A stretch of DNA of 64,000 nt from Gongronella butleri. Taxonomy: Eukaryota > Mucoromycota > Mucoromycetes > Mucorales > Cunninghamellaceae. The stretch spans positions 585,775 through 649,774 of the forward strand of contig JAIWZP010000010.1 of the NCBI GenBank assembly GCA_025201375.1, read 5' to 3'. The notes under the pieces are model-generated. The model was not told the origin of the DNA. It was given only the letters and a program-made list of their open reading frames with translations, and searched no databases. The position numbers and the translations under genes were made by a program. Shown piece by piece: positions 1-16,308 of this stretch (position 1 is the first letter of the stretch; each line of letters starts with the position of its first letter).

Positions 1-783
1 AAAACGAATAACGAATGCCATGTATAATCTGTTTTTTTTAGTGCAAGAAGCTAATTTAAAGCGCGGTTCAATCAGCAACAACGGCCACGCAGGCGCACGT
101 GGTCGTCAGCAGCTTGAGATTGTTAATGATTAAGCGCAGGGCTTGTGCGAGCAAGGCGACTAAGATTTTATAGACTGACAGACGCGTGACAGTTCGATTA
201 TAATCAAAATACATCACGTCACGACAAACCGCGTGACGATTCGAGCACAGCAGCCCCTTTCTAATGATCATAGGCACCCAGAGAAGCGCGTGATTGCGTG
301 AAACCCAATTACGCGATTTTGGACGCGTGGCACTCGTTTTCCATCGAGTTGGTCTTGATGCGATAGTGGTGCGACTTTAAAATGTTAAAAATGATTTTTT
401 TCACGTCCTCTGAGTGTCCATGAGTCGCTTAGAATGTCAATTGCGTGCATTCGCGGCGCGAATTGCCAGGCACGGCGTCCGTTATTCAACGTCACAGCGC
501 GAAATTTCGTGTTTCTGCAAGCATTTTGTTTTGCTTTTCATGTTTAATACGATTTCAAAGGCGAGCAGGCATCCTGGGGTCATCGTGGGGAATGGTGTGT
601 GTGTCTGTGTGATGGATGGCACAGCAATGGGTGGTGTGGCTTGGTGCCGCGGGCAAAAGTGTGTCATGCCCGCTTCGAGGACGGAGTTTTAAAGAAAGGC
701 ACCTTTTTTTTTTTTTTTGAGAGCGCCAATTGCGGCGTCTCTGTTCTTTCTTGTTCATTCTTCATTCTTCATTCCTACTTCCC
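1..783. other. Upstream spacer of RPC2
   Basis: No convincing gene is visible. The first 400 bases are moderately AT-rich with several ACGCG-type words. A T-run of about 16 lies at 703-718, followed by a C/T-rich stretch with repeated TTCATTC words just before the RPC2 start, which looks like a fungal pyrimidine-rich core promoter. Short open frames here are low-complexity and have no recognisable domains. Confidence 0.5.
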
Positions 784-5064
<4,281 letters not shown>

Positions 5065-5250
5065 ATCCTCTCACCCCTCCATTCGTTATTTTTTTTTTAT
5101 CTCAGCATCCCACCATCACCCACTTTTTTTTTTTTTGCATTTTTGCATTTTTTGCCAAACTCTCCCAATTTTCCCCCCCAGACTCCCTTTTCTTGTAAAT
5201 AAAAAGCGCAAATTGCGTCCTTTGGCCACCTTTTTATTTATTGCACAGGC

Positions 5251-6977
5251 TCAATCCAGTAAGCCCGAATGGCGCATGACTTGCTGCAAAATGGTGTCGC
5301 TGACGGCCGCCAAGACAAAATTGATGTTTTCGGTGTCAATGGCACATGTAAAATGGCTGTAGAGCTGGGTATCATTGTTTTTGGGTTTCAAAGCCTCGAA
5401 TTGCCGCTGGATATGCTTTTGCGCGCTCTTTGCGTGGTCAGGGCCTGGCAAAAACATGGAGATGTGTTAATGGATGGCCATCTTTTCTCGTCTTTTTTTT
5501 TTTTTTTTTTTTTACCTTTGTACTCCGGGAAGCATTTTTGGAACTGCGGCAAGGACCATTTTTGCAAAAAGAGATCCGTCTTGTTCAGCAGGAGGACAAA
5601 GGATGTGTGGCGGAACCATGCCGAGTCCCAGATGGATTGAAACAAATCGAGTGATTCGCGCAAGCGATTGACGCTGCTGTCCTCGTACAGCCCCTGGTCA
5701 AACTCGGAGATGGCGACGAGAAAGATCACGACCATGACGCGGTCAAAGTAGTGGATCCATTTCTTACGCTCGGAACGCTGGCCGCCAATGTCGTAAATCC
5801 GATAGCAATATCCTTGGAACAAAAAGCTTGTTTCCACAATCCCCGTCGTCTTGACGCGTGAGCGCAGAATATCCTGGTCCGTAGGCACAAATGTTGGCTG
5901 CCCAATGCGCCGAATTGCCTTTAGGTAGCTGGCAAAAAAAAAAAAAAAAGTCAGTAATGAATTTTGACATAACAGTCCTCTCCCCCTCGTCCTCGCCCCC
6001 TTTTTTTCTCCTGCATGTGCTCCACTCTTTTTTTTTTTTTTTTTGCACTGGGCCCGTCTCTCCTATGGGCCAAGGAGCCCATTTTTTGTGTCCCCTCGTC
6101 CGCGGACATGTCGAGTGCCACAAACTTTAACCCAATGACCCGCACACGGCACGTACTCGTCCTACCTCCCCACACTTTTGGCTCTTGTCGGTCAGGGGAA
6201 GAAAAAAAAAAAGCGCCCCTCGCTCGGCAATGGCCCCCCCTTTTGTTTTCTCATTGTCGTCTTGCAATGACAACATTGGCCGCCCCAAATTTGCCCCACG
6301 CGCTTTTTTTTTTTTGTTTTAAAAAAAAGACTTACTAGTCAGCAGAATCGTTGAGCTGGAATTCATGCCGCCGTTGGTAGACGCGTTGGATGGTGGGATG
6401 GTGCCAGAGCCAGTCAATGGCCTCGACAAGTTCTGCCGGCAAAAGCAGGATGCAATGATCTTGGCTGGTCAATCGATTGTGCTGTTGCTGCAGCCGTGCA
6501 CGAAGCAGGCGCCAATCGCGCCAGTCGTCGTCGTCTACAGCGCCCTGAAGGCTCGTGTGGCTGCTGCTGCGCGGCATTGCCTGCGTTGCCTTGTCGAAAT
6601 GCGCGCCCATGCCCAGCAGGTCCACGGCGTCCAGCACCGCAAGCATGCATTGAAGCACGTTGCGCACCACAATTTCGCGAAAGGCCCGCCTTTCTTCGTT
6701 GGTATACGTGCCTTCGTGAATCAGCCTGATTTGCTTCAAAAATGTCGATTTCCCAGCCTCGCCCGCGCCTGGTAAAAAAAAAAAAAAAAAAAGAAAAAAA
6801 GCTGATGGTGAGCAATGCATAAAAATAGGCCGGAAACGTACCGAGCAATAAAATCTTGACATCGTTCTTTTGATCCATCTTGTCCATATGCAACCGATTC
6901 TCAATCTCCAATGTGCGCCTAAATTCGGCATTCTTTGTCACGTTGGCGACTCGCTTTTTCGAAAGACATCCACCCAT
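5251..6977 (-). CDS. Heterotrimeric G-protein alpha subunit
   Basis: GTP-binding alpha subunit that couples membrane receptors to cAMP or MAPK signalling. Exons on the minus strand: 6842-6977, 6336-6768, 5516-5928, 5251-5444; about 391 aa. MGGCLSKK at the start fits N-myristoylation (G2, S6) with a palmitoylatable Cys4. The P-loop GAGEAGKST spans residues 46-54 and is split by intron 1. Switch I RSRVKTTGI, switch II DIGGQRSERKKW, NKTD and TCAIDTEN are all present. The extreme C-terminus is HSGLLD, so there is no cysteine of the pertussis-toxin type. The helical domain carries a serine- and aspartate-rich insertion (SSSHTSLQG then DDDDW), longer than usual. Exon joins were chosen to restore SADYYLKAIRRIG. 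Fungi have several alpha classes, and I cannot assign this one to a named class. Confidence 0.93.
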
Positions 6978-7588
6978 GAAAAAAAAAAAAAGTGGCAACA
7001 AGAGACAGAGAGAGTAAAAGAGACTAAAAGAAAAGAAAAAAAAAAGGGGAGACAACCCACCCAAAAACGACCCAATTACCTTTTATATGCGAAGATGTGG
7101 CCTGCTTTTCGCGCAACCTCGATCATTACACAAAAGTCAGATACATATGGGGGGGGGGAAGACGCGGGGGCGCAAATAAGGGGGAGTCGTTGAAAAAAAT
7201 CCAGCAAGGAGCCAGAAAATGTCGAAGAGAAAAAAACAATGAGATATGCCAGGCACTGTGGAATCCCGCTATTCCCGGTTCAAAATGAGCATTTGTATCG
7301 CGCTCAGATAAAAAAAAAAGTTAATGATCGTTAAATTGGATGGAGATGACAAGGGATGGGCAGTAGAATCTGGTCGCAAATGGGCGGAAGGGAAAAAAAA
7401 AAAAAAGATACCCGTTGTGGGCCATTTTTTGTGTCACGCGAGTCGAAACGCCATGGACATCTCTCAAACGATTCAATGGGCCATGGGCTACTTCACCCAT
7501 GGGTAGAGTCTTTTATTTGTTTATTTTGCTTGGTCTTTTTCATCCTTTTTTTTATTTTTGTTCATTTTTTTATTTTTTTGTGAGAACT
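6978..7588. promoter_or_regulatory. Divergent spacer between G-alpha and WD40 gene
   Basis: A 611-bp bidirectional promoter region. It holds A-rich tracts on the G-alpha side (6980-7045), a run of nine G at 7151-7159, and T-rich leader sequence directly before the WD40 start at 7589. No ORF with recognisable sequence and no RNA gene seen. Confidence 0.4.
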
Positions 7589-10012
7589 ATGGTGAGTGCC
7601 AACGAGGGTTTATCCAAAGAGACGCGCAAATTGCGCAAGAAGAAGCACCTGTCGGAGAGCGAGGACGAGTGGCAGCAGCCGCAGCCGCGGTCGCGCTTGA
7701 CAGGCAAGAAAAAGGAGCCCAAAGCGCCATCGGCGGCACGTGCACGTGCATGTGCGTCTGTGGCGGCGATGAAAGACGAAACGTCCGTGGTGCCCCGGCC
7801 TTTGGACGAATTGCCCATCGAGGAAGATCCCGCGTTGATGAATTCGACGCCGCCATTGACGCCCACACCGGACGCGCCGGCCGCCGCGCTCGATGACGCG
7901 CACCAGCATGATCCCAACTATGATTCCATCGACGATTATGACACGGACGATCTGCTCGACCAGGTCGACAATCTTGGACCTCTGCGACTCAAGCTACCCA
8001 CCACGCGCAAGCGAGCCACGGCCACCCCTTCCATTGCCACCCTAATTGCCAATGCAAGAGCCAAGGTGTTGCGCCAAAAAAAGGTAAAAAAAAAAAAAAG
8101 GGAACAGAGGGGTAGATGGGACGCGGAATTCATGGAGATTTTTCGCTTTTTGGGGGATTTTACAAAAAAAAAAAAAAAAAAAAGGTGAACAAGGTGGTGT
8201 ATAATCATGAGCGCACGACGGAGCTGTCCAAGCGGCATCCGGACCCGTATTGGCGCTGGGACCCGAGCAATGGCAACATGGTGCACAATGTCAATGACAG
8301 TGCTCCGCTTGTGTCGATCAAACGACTCGCCGGCCGCGGACCCGTGCTCGGTATGGCCCTGTCTGAAGATGGTGCGCTGCTAGCCACCTTTGCAAGTTCC
8401 GGCATCATCTGCCTCTGGGACGCCATGGATGATTTCCACCTGATCATGAAGCTGCGCGATACAAATGAACAACAAATTGAGGAGTATTATTGCGGTCAAA
8501 TCAAAGACGGGCTCCTCATCGCAGGTGGAAAGCTTAAAGACCGCCATCGCTGGTCAACTGAGGACGATGACAACCATATTCTGCCATGTCCCATCAAAGT
8601 AATCTAAAAAAGACACGAAAAACGCGCATTAACGCGCTAATTTCTCTCTAGGTGTTCAATTTGGAAACAAAAAAGGTGGAAAGCCAATTGCACGGCCACG
8701 CCGAGGAGATTTTATGTCTCAAATGGCTTACCTTTGACGACAAAAACTATTACATATCTACAAGCCAGGATGGCTACATCATCAAATGGCACATGGAAGC
8801 AGATTGGAAGCAAGTGTTTCCCCCACCCCCCCTTGTTTTTGCGCGCGCGTCGCGGAGTATCAATTGCGGCTGCTGATCTTTTTTTTTTATGGTAGGACAC
8901 TGATTGAGTACGAAGAGATGGGCGACGGCATCACTTGCATGGCCTTTGGCGTCAGTTTCATCCCCAACACAGGCAACAAGTACTTTTTGGGGGCGTGTGA
9001 CGCACATATTCGTCTTTACGACTTTGAAGAGGCTCAGGTACAACCACAAGTAAAAAGCGCAAAAAGTGTCATGCGTCACACTCATGCTTTTTTTTAAAAA
9101 AAATTGTCAATTGCAAGCTGATGCAAACGTTTGAAAACATGTACTCGTCGTATTGCGACTGTGGCAAGTTTATAAAGTGGCTAGATGCCGATTTGTACCT
9201 GGAACAGCAGCGTCAAGAACAAATGCTCGAGCGCGTCAAGTCCCAAATGGACGATGACGAAGAAATGCTAGCTGAAGGCCACGAAGATGAGACGCAGCGA
9301 CCTTGCGCATGGTTCATCAGCCGCGGCGCGGAACTCTGTGATGGAACGGGTGTTGGTAAGCGTACCTGGGTCAAGGAAACCTGGTCAACACGCGTCGAGC
9401 GGGGATTGGGAGGGCGCGTCATGCGTCCCTGATCCTTTTTTTTTCCTTTTTAGCAACGACACCGAATACTTGCACGTTGCATCGCCTCTTGTACCCGACC
9501 GAGACAGGCGGGCAATTCACCCTGGAGGAGGTCAAGCGGCTGCAAAATGCAGAGTAAGCAAAAACATCTTGTTTTTATGTCATTCATATCCTGATCTACA
9601 TTCATATAGTTATCATGCCAATTCATGGTACCTCAAGATCGCTAGCAATGGCCGCTATCTTTTTGCACCCACCATCTATGGACAGATCTTTTCTTTTAAC
9701 ATCCTCACCGGGCAGCTGACGGCCATCTTGAAAGATCATCAAGGCGAGGAAAAAAAAAAAGAACGGCTTTTCACGCTTTTTGTGCTCAATGAGTTTTTTT
9801 TTCCCCTTGTCGCAGACGTTGAAATCCGCGATGTGGCTCTGCATCCATTCTTGCCTCTGCTCTTCTCGTGCGGCGATGGTAAAAAAAAAAAAGTCGCTCA
9901 AGAAACAAACGGCATTGATGACTCATTTGCCAATTTGCTTTGCATAGATGGGTCGGTCAACATCTACAGCTATCCTGACCCCGATGATGTGGATGCCATG
10001 TTTACATCGTGA
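7589..10012 (+). CDS. WD40-repeat protein of unknown role
   Basis: Nine exons: 7589-8083, 8185-8598, 8652-8815, 8896-9037, 9118-9355, 9454-9553, 9610-9743, 9816-9878, 9948-10012; about 604 aa. The first ~165 residues are charged, disordered and acidic, with a lysine-rich start (KETRKLRKKKHL) that could act as a nuclear signal. The rest forms a beta-propeller with WD-type blades such as GMALSEDGALLATFASSGIICLWDA, SQDGYIIKW, GACDAHIRLYDF and DVALHPFLPLLFSCGDDGSVNIY. The blade containing MYSSYCDCGKF is followed by an acidic helix (MDDDEEMLAEG). Intron 7 (9744-9815) has no GT donor; a GC donor restores the blade, but its 72 nt are also open in frame, so retention is possible. The donor of intron 3 (GTTTCC) is weak. 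I do not recognise a named orthologue. Confidence 0.8.
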
Positions 10013-12203
10013 TGGGATTTTTTCCATCTTTAAAAGACGTGTGAATTGCGCCACCAAAACCAAATTAAAAAAAAAAGTCCATGTGTGTTTCCAATTCGGT
10101 AAAAGATGATTGTGCGACGTGTCAATTGAGCAAGGCCGAGCACCTACGTGCCACAAAAATGACGATTGCGGGGGAGCCGAGGGGAAAATCAGTTGAGCCA
10201 CGTGAGCTTTTCCTTTTCTTTTTTCTTTTTTTTTTTTTTTGTCGCACCAGCGCATCAAAAACGGAGCCCTGGCCAGACCATATGACAATTATGGTGCCCG
10301 AGCTTCCCAGGCTCACTTTGAATCTAACATGGCGCATGGATGGATTTAGCTTCTCAGAATAAATATGGTTTTTCCTTGGGGAAGTGCGTCTTGACAGGCT
10401 TTAGGTTTGCCCTTTTGATCTTTTGTCAGCCGCTATACATTTTACATTTTTTTAATTTCTACCTACAGCAAGAAAGAAGAGGTTTACGCACCATGTGGCC
10501 ATCCGTGCCCGACGAAAAGGGACCAATGCTCGCCTTTTTCTGGCGCGACGGAGAGAGAAACGCGTTGCAAGACGTTCCTTTTTGTTTTTTTAGGGTTCCT
10601 GCGGAGAATTGCACCATTTTTACGCATATTCCTTGAGTGATCCTTCCAGGGCGGGAGAGGCAAAGTCGATGCGCTCATGGCCAAAAGTCGTAATTCATGA
10701 GAAGGTAGCGAAATCATTCATTTTCAAGGACAAATTGGTCCGTTTCCGTGCGAACAGACGCGCGCTCGTTTTTTCCAGACACCGGCCGGTTCCGGCACCG
10801 AATGGATGGCAACCATGCACGTGCCGCTATCTGTGATTTCAAACAAGTTGGTCAGGCAAATGTTAATTTCCACAGTTTTTGCGTTCATTCACAAAATATA
10901 GGTGAATCGTGGTGTTGTTACTTGGCGAACAGTCTATGAAAATCGATGTTGGCGTACGGCAGAGCACAACGGGTGCAGTGGCAGTGTGATTTTCACTGCC
11001 TCACCGAGCCATTGCCTGCAATATGATACGTAAACAATCATGTTTATCAGATTAACGCTTCATCCGCGCGCACGACCCGTCCGACCCTTCGTGCAATAAA
11101 AAAATCTGGTCGACCAACGGTCGAGAAAATGCACTGAACGACGGAAGCGCAATTTTCTTCATCATTTTTGGTTGATTTTTATCGTATCATACCCAACCAC
11201 GAGCAACGCAGCGCTTAATACATCTAGTTTTATCATATGTATCATAACCAAAGTGGACTGCAGCGCAGAAGGCAGAACATGACGCGCATCAGCCACCAGG
11301 GAATCATCATCACCAGCCACCAACTGATGATCGCCTGCCTGCTTGCCACACTGTGCATTTTTAATACCGTATGATACAGTACTGATTTGGTGTATTACCT
11401 GCCAAAGAGCAAATCTTGAGATTTCTAATTTGTTTTGCGAAAAAACTTGACACCACTGAAGAACTGTGTCTACCATCAACTGGTTCAAATTTGAGATCAG
11501 ATGAGCGAGTTTCTGAGGAAGCACCAGTTTCATAGGCATAAACGAGGTACGATCAGCAGCATTTTGTCTCGTACGGCGGCAACAGCTGAGCGCCCCGGCA
11601 CGTGAGTCACCTCAAATGTATTGGTGGTCAAACGCGGTAAAAGCGCTCGTGGTTTGGGGATATCGCTTCGATTTTTCGGCGAGTTAGCCTTGAGGGGTCG
11701 TTTTGATTCTGATTTGGCCCTAATTTTATGAAAAATGAATGTCCTCAGGACTGAGTGATCCGATCTCTGAAAAAACTTGACATCACCGACTTTTTGTGTT
11801 AAGCATCCTGTAGCTCAAATATAGAACCCGATGAACAAGATCCGGAGGACACGCCCAGCAAAAAGGGGATAAGGGGTTGTCCATTTTGCAAGCGTACGCG
11901 ACAGCAGCCCAACGTATCGACGTGCAAGTCACCTCAAATGAATCGGTGATCAAAGACGATAAAAGCGCTTGCATTTTGGAGTCATTTTATTGAGGTCTCG
12001 GCGAGTTGGTGTACAATGACTCTAAGTTGCATTTTCAATGTTGGTTTGGCAGACATGATGTTTGTTCGCCTCTGCCTGCCTGTCCATGTTCACAAATATG
12101 GGTTACTGCGAGCGCGAAAAAAAACCTGTCAGTATCTCGGCAAAGTGCCCGAGAAAATGTACAAAAGCATACCAAAAACAAAAATTTGGACGTTTTTTTT
12201 TAT
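10013..12203. other. Spacer with diverged repeats
   Basis: No credible gene. After the WD40 terminus the DNA becomes AT-rich with scattered CAGTATGATAC-like words (for example around 11366-11385). From about 11700 to 12230 it matches, with substitutions and small gaps, the segment around 36650-37150, so both are copies of one dispersed repeat. Short open frames here are not conserved between the copies. Confidence 0.55.
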
Positions 12204-12230
12204 TTATACGTGCAAAACGATTCGTCTTAG
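11700..12230 (+). repeat. Dispersed repeat family C, copy 1
   Basis: Same-orientation match to the copy near 36650-37150. Shared blocks include GATGAACAAGATCCGGAGG versus the similar block at 36742, ACGCGACAGCAGCCCAA, TTTTGGAG...GAGATCTCGGC, GTTGGTTTGGCAGACATGATG and GTGCCCGAGAAAATG. No intact reading frame is shared, so it looks like a non-coding or decayed element. Boundaries are approximate. Confidence 0.7.
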
Positions 12231-12832
12231 CAGCGTGACAATGAGATTGCCGCGGCAATCCATGTTGTACGTCGCTGCAATGGAGTGGATGCGCAGAAGC
12301 GGGACCAATGAGTACTCGTCCAAATTGTACTGCGCTTTTGACCACAGCTCGACACCTGCTGCAAAGCGATTTGGGTTGCTGTCATTGGCACTGGCATTTG
12401 GCTTGTAAAACCGGACCATGGCAAAATAGTGGTGCTCGGTATTGTACTTGTGCCGGAAAATGCGAACGACGGCACCAAAACTGGCCTCTGGTTGGTTGCG
12501 CTGATCGTTGACAGCGAACACGCACACAGAGCTGCCATTGCGGATGGTCTGGCCCAAAATTTGGACGGCAACGACAAATTGCGCTATTGCTTCAAAGGGC
12601 CGAGCATCTACTTGGCCGTCATACTTGCAAGTTTCATAATGATTTTTCAACAACAGCTCGTAGTCACTTGGCAATTTCGTGGCTTTGCGGCATTCGAATT
12701 GCGCGTGCACGTCCTTGGGCAGAGGCTCATTCCCTTGCACGACAGTCACTTCGAAAACTTGCTCCAAAAGCGGCTTGTAGTCAAAAGTGATGTCATTTGT
12801 GCAAGAGAAACTTTACAGTATGAACAAATATG
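12204..12832 (-). pseudogene. Possible transposon-derived ORF fragment
   Basis: An open frame on the minus strand, from a stop near 12832 to the stop codon at 12204, about 190 codons, starting in sequence with DITFDYKPLLEQVF. The protein is well mixed in composition, unlike the spacer noise around it, with FEVTVVQGNEPLPKDVHAQF, ASFGAVVRIFRHKYN and SLVPLLRIHSIAATYN. It has no in-frame ATG near its N-terminus, so it is either a terminal exon of a larger gene or a fragment. From memory, the pattern of an RIF/VRFY block followed by a LLRIHS block resembles the tail of proteins linked to fungal transposons, but that is a weak impression. It lies between repeat copies. Confidence 0.4.
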
Positions 12833-13932
12833 ATACAAAAGGAAATAAGTGGATGAGTGCATTGTTTGCAATTGCAAAAAAAGGCGACATGACACGTCAA
12901 CTCACGTGTTTGACGCGCTTTTCAAGCCTTTGACGCGCTCTTCAAGCCTTTGAATTTTTTTGTTGTATCATACCTGAATGTGGGGGACACTTTGGACCTC
13001 GGAACACCATAGCCATTTCGTCTTCGTCCGGGACGTCCCTTGTCTTAATTACTACGGCAACGCAAAGGTTTGGAGACGAATCAAACATGATTTGCAGTCT
13101 CTCAGACTAAATTTGTAATGAGAAGTGCGAAAAAGATGAATTTCTCTACAAGGCGGCCTGGCCATCAACCACCGGTTGTTAATGATTATTTAAAGTCACA
13201 AACATACAGTAGGTGCCAAAATTGCTTTATCGTAGAGATGTCAAACTTTACTCATCAAGCAAAAAATCGTCTTTTTATATTGATGGGCTTTGACTCCTTT
13301 GTTGTTATATCATACGTACGATGAATCTCGGATGCAACAATTTCTGAATCGCTTCTTTTGCATGCGTAAACCCCTTGTTTTTTTTTTAATTAAGGGCATC
13401 ATGCATGCTGAAGATTTCGCGTTGCTCCTGATTATCTTGCACATTTATATTGAACACTTTCCTTTTTCAATGTACCCCACCCCCGGATTCAGTGATCATT
13501 ACCTTTTGTTGGTACACGGGGTCACTGTTGTTCATACCTTTCAAGTCGTGATGTATGTCACTTTTGCCCTATTTTGCATTTAATCTATGCAATTGAGAAA
13601 CAAAGATCTTCCCCGCGTCGACAAAAGAGATGAGGGGGCTTATGCATGCTGCGCCCCTGACTGCCAGTGCCATTGACGTCCAACATACCGTGGGCAGCAT
13701 GTCCAAAGCGTCAAGTCGATTGAGACTTGCCCTTTTGCAAGGGGCAAAGTTCATTTATTGAAGGGAATCCAATGTGAGCATGGGACGCATTGTCGTGCAC
13801 GCATCCATATGCGTGCTTTAGAGCGGCACGATGGGCAAGGTTTTACAGAACAAATCTATTCTTTGTAGATTTTTTAATTTTTCATTTGTTGTAAAGCGAT
13901 CAAGGATATAGAAAGAGGGTTAGAGGAATGGT
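12833..13932. other. AT-rich spacer
   Basis: No supported gene. It includes a direct duplication of a 17-base unit around TTTGACGCGCT-TTCAAGCC at about 12910-12952, scattered ATCATAC/GTATGAT words, and several low-complexity T-runs. The end (13850-13930) is the 3' flank of the convergent acyl-CoA dehydrogenase gene. Confidence 0.4.
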
Positions 13933-16308
13933 CTACAAACGAGCATCCTTGGGGAAGCTCTTCATCGCCTGGCGGACACCAAGGTCGGCCATGATTTCCT
14001 CGCTGCCGCCGAGAATGGCGCTGAACTTATAAGTGCGCTGCAGCATCTCGACGTAGCGGCCCATGCCGGTCTTGGTGATGGCACGGCCACCAAAGATTTG
14101 CACGGCGTCGTCAGCCACGGTGTGCAGCATGCGGGTCGACTGGTACTTGGCGAGCGCAATGGGACCAGCAAGCTTGACAGCCTGCTCGGCATAGTTCATG
14201 TGGTTCATCTGGTACGTCAGGTTCTCCAACCAGTTGTGGAACGACTCGACTTGCGAAATCTACAGCGCGCGCCAAAAAAAAAAAAAAAATCAGGGATCTG
14301 ACGCGTGTTTTTTTTTCTTTTTTTTTTTCTTTTTTTTCTTTTTTCTTTTTTACCATGTTGGCCAGCTTGTTGCGGATGACGGGCTGGTCAATGAGGCGCT
14401 TGCCAAAGACCTTGCGCTGGTTGGCCCACTTGAAGCACTCCTCGACAGCAATGCGACCAGCAGCGCTGGCACCCATCAACATGACAAGACGCTCGTGGTT
14501 GAAATTGGCTAAAAGAATTAAAAAAAAAAAGGTAAATGACGCGTCAATTCAGCGTGAGACGAGCTTTTGCGGCGCATTGGACTTACACAGGACAACCTTG
14601 AAGCCCTCGTTCTCGACGCCAAGCAAGTTCTCAATGGGAACCTTGACATTTTCGTAAAACACAAGCGAGGTACCAGCAGAGGGCGAGTACGACGTGCGGA
14701 TGGGCTTGGTCTCGACACCTTCGCCATTGGGAATCAACAGCATGGACAGACCCTTGTCGGTGCGCACGGCGGTCGAGAAGTAGTCGGCATAGCTAAGAAA
14801 TAAGCAGAAAAAAGAGGAGAAATGAGGACGAGAAATGGCATTGGAAACTCTTTAAAGGCTTACCGGCCGCTGGTGATCCACTTCTTGACACCGTTGACAA
14901 TGTAGTGGCTGCCGTCCGCGGACAGCTTGGCCGTGGTGCGGATGCGCGCGACATCCGAGCCGGCATAGGGCTCCGTGATGGCCAAACAGATGCGCTTGCG
15001 GCCAAGGAGCACTTCGGGAGCGACCTGGAATAAAAAAAAATAGTCGCGACGCGGTGTGAGAAGCCCGTTCAAATTTGAAATGGCGCAAAAAGCGTGTCGC
15101 GTCATACCTTTTCACGAATATGGGGCTTGGCAAAGTTAAGCACGGTGGGGATCGCAATGACGAAGCCGCCAATGACACCATCGTCAACACCACGGGGCAC
15201 AACACGCGCAAACTCCTCACTAAAAAACAAAAGAGAAAAAACACGAGTGAGATGACAAATTGGCCACTTGCGCCATTGAATTCATGTTGGGACATACTGG
15301 ACAATCATCTCGCTGTGCAAAGAAAGAAAAAAAATGATGGATGTTAGTGTCATGCCAATAGACAAAAAGGGGCGGAGTCGCGCTTGTGATGCGTGTTTTT
15401 TTGTTTTCTTACTGGAAGTAGTCGAATTCCTCGGGCTTGACGCCGGCGGGGATGTTGATACCCTTGAGATGGGGACCGGGGCCGACGTTGCAGGCAAGGA
15501 GACCAGTCTCACCGAGCTTCTGCATCAGCTCATCGGAAGGCTTGCCGTCCGTCTGCTCCAATTCTCTGAATTCTTCAGCCAATTCTTGCAAGATCTTGCG
15601 CACCTCAGTACGGAATTTGTGATGCGACTCCCTGTTTTGGAAGGAAGGTTGGACAAAACAGAGAAAAAAAAAAAAGCGTCAGGTGGTCATCTCATTTTCA
15701 AATTTCACATGTCAAACAAACAAAACATGCATCGCTCTTTCTTTTTTTTTTCTCCACACCCAATTGCCCCGCATTTTCATCGTTGCTTACTTGTAGTAGG
15801 GGGACTTGTAGCCTTGGAACGCGCTATGAGAGAGGGAAAAAAGCCATTGATGGCCATAGTCAGCACCAAGTTACCTTGAATACACTCGATGTGTGTCCTT
15901 TCCCCTCAATTTTACCTGGGTTCAGCATAAGGCACCTCGCTCAGCTCGCCAGCCTCAGGAATGCGGATCTGGGCCTCCTCGCCAGCGATGGTGCCGATCT
16001 TGAAGCGCTTGTACTTGACCAAGACCTCTTGGCGATGCAGACCATAAAAGGCATCGGTCGCATCCTTGCCAGCAAGCTCCAGGATGGGGAACGCGCCACC
16101 AGGGTGCATGTCAACGAAGCGGCTCATATCATAGCTGTGGAAAAAAAAAAAAAAAGGGAAATGAGCTTCCGAGGATTGCATTTTGTCGTGTCAACCCAGA
16201 AACATGGGAAATTATAAGTGGAACTTACACAGCAGCGTCAATGATGATCCACAGATCATTCTCCGAGGCGTGCTTGGCGACTTCTTCGCGGCTGAAGGTT
16301 TTGGACAT
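13933..16308 (-). CDS. Cytochrome b5-acyl-CoA dehydrogenase fusion
   Basis: Ten exons on the minus strand: 16229-16308, 15916-16134, 15791-15823, 15413-15631, 15298-15312, 15108-15219, 14864-15024, 14587-14792, 14354-14508, 13933-14259; about 508 aa. Residues 1-90 form a cytochrome b5 domain ([19 protein letters not shown], then the haem-binding FVDMHPGG and a second histidine in FYGLHRQE). The rest is an acyl-CoA dehydrogenase: [15 protein letters not shown] in the FAD/substrate region, [22 protein letters not shown], and a C-terminal [15 protein letters not shown] and [11 protein letters not shown]. The protein ends in ARL, a permitted peroxisomal PTS1 variant, so fatty acid oxidation in peroxisomes is likely. 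The haem domain presumably handles electrons for the flavin half. Exon 5 is only 15 nt and exon 3 is 33 nt. The start [10 protein letters not shown] is typical of the fusion family. Confidence 0.93.

Noticed and set aside
7275..7290. GGTTCAAAA as a tRNA B-box
   Set aside because: No matching A-box at the right distance and no cloverleaf can be drawn.
13290..13583. 97-codon hydrophobic open frame
   Set aside because: AT-rich translation gives Phe/Leu/Ile-rich chance peptides; no intron or conserved motif supports a gene.
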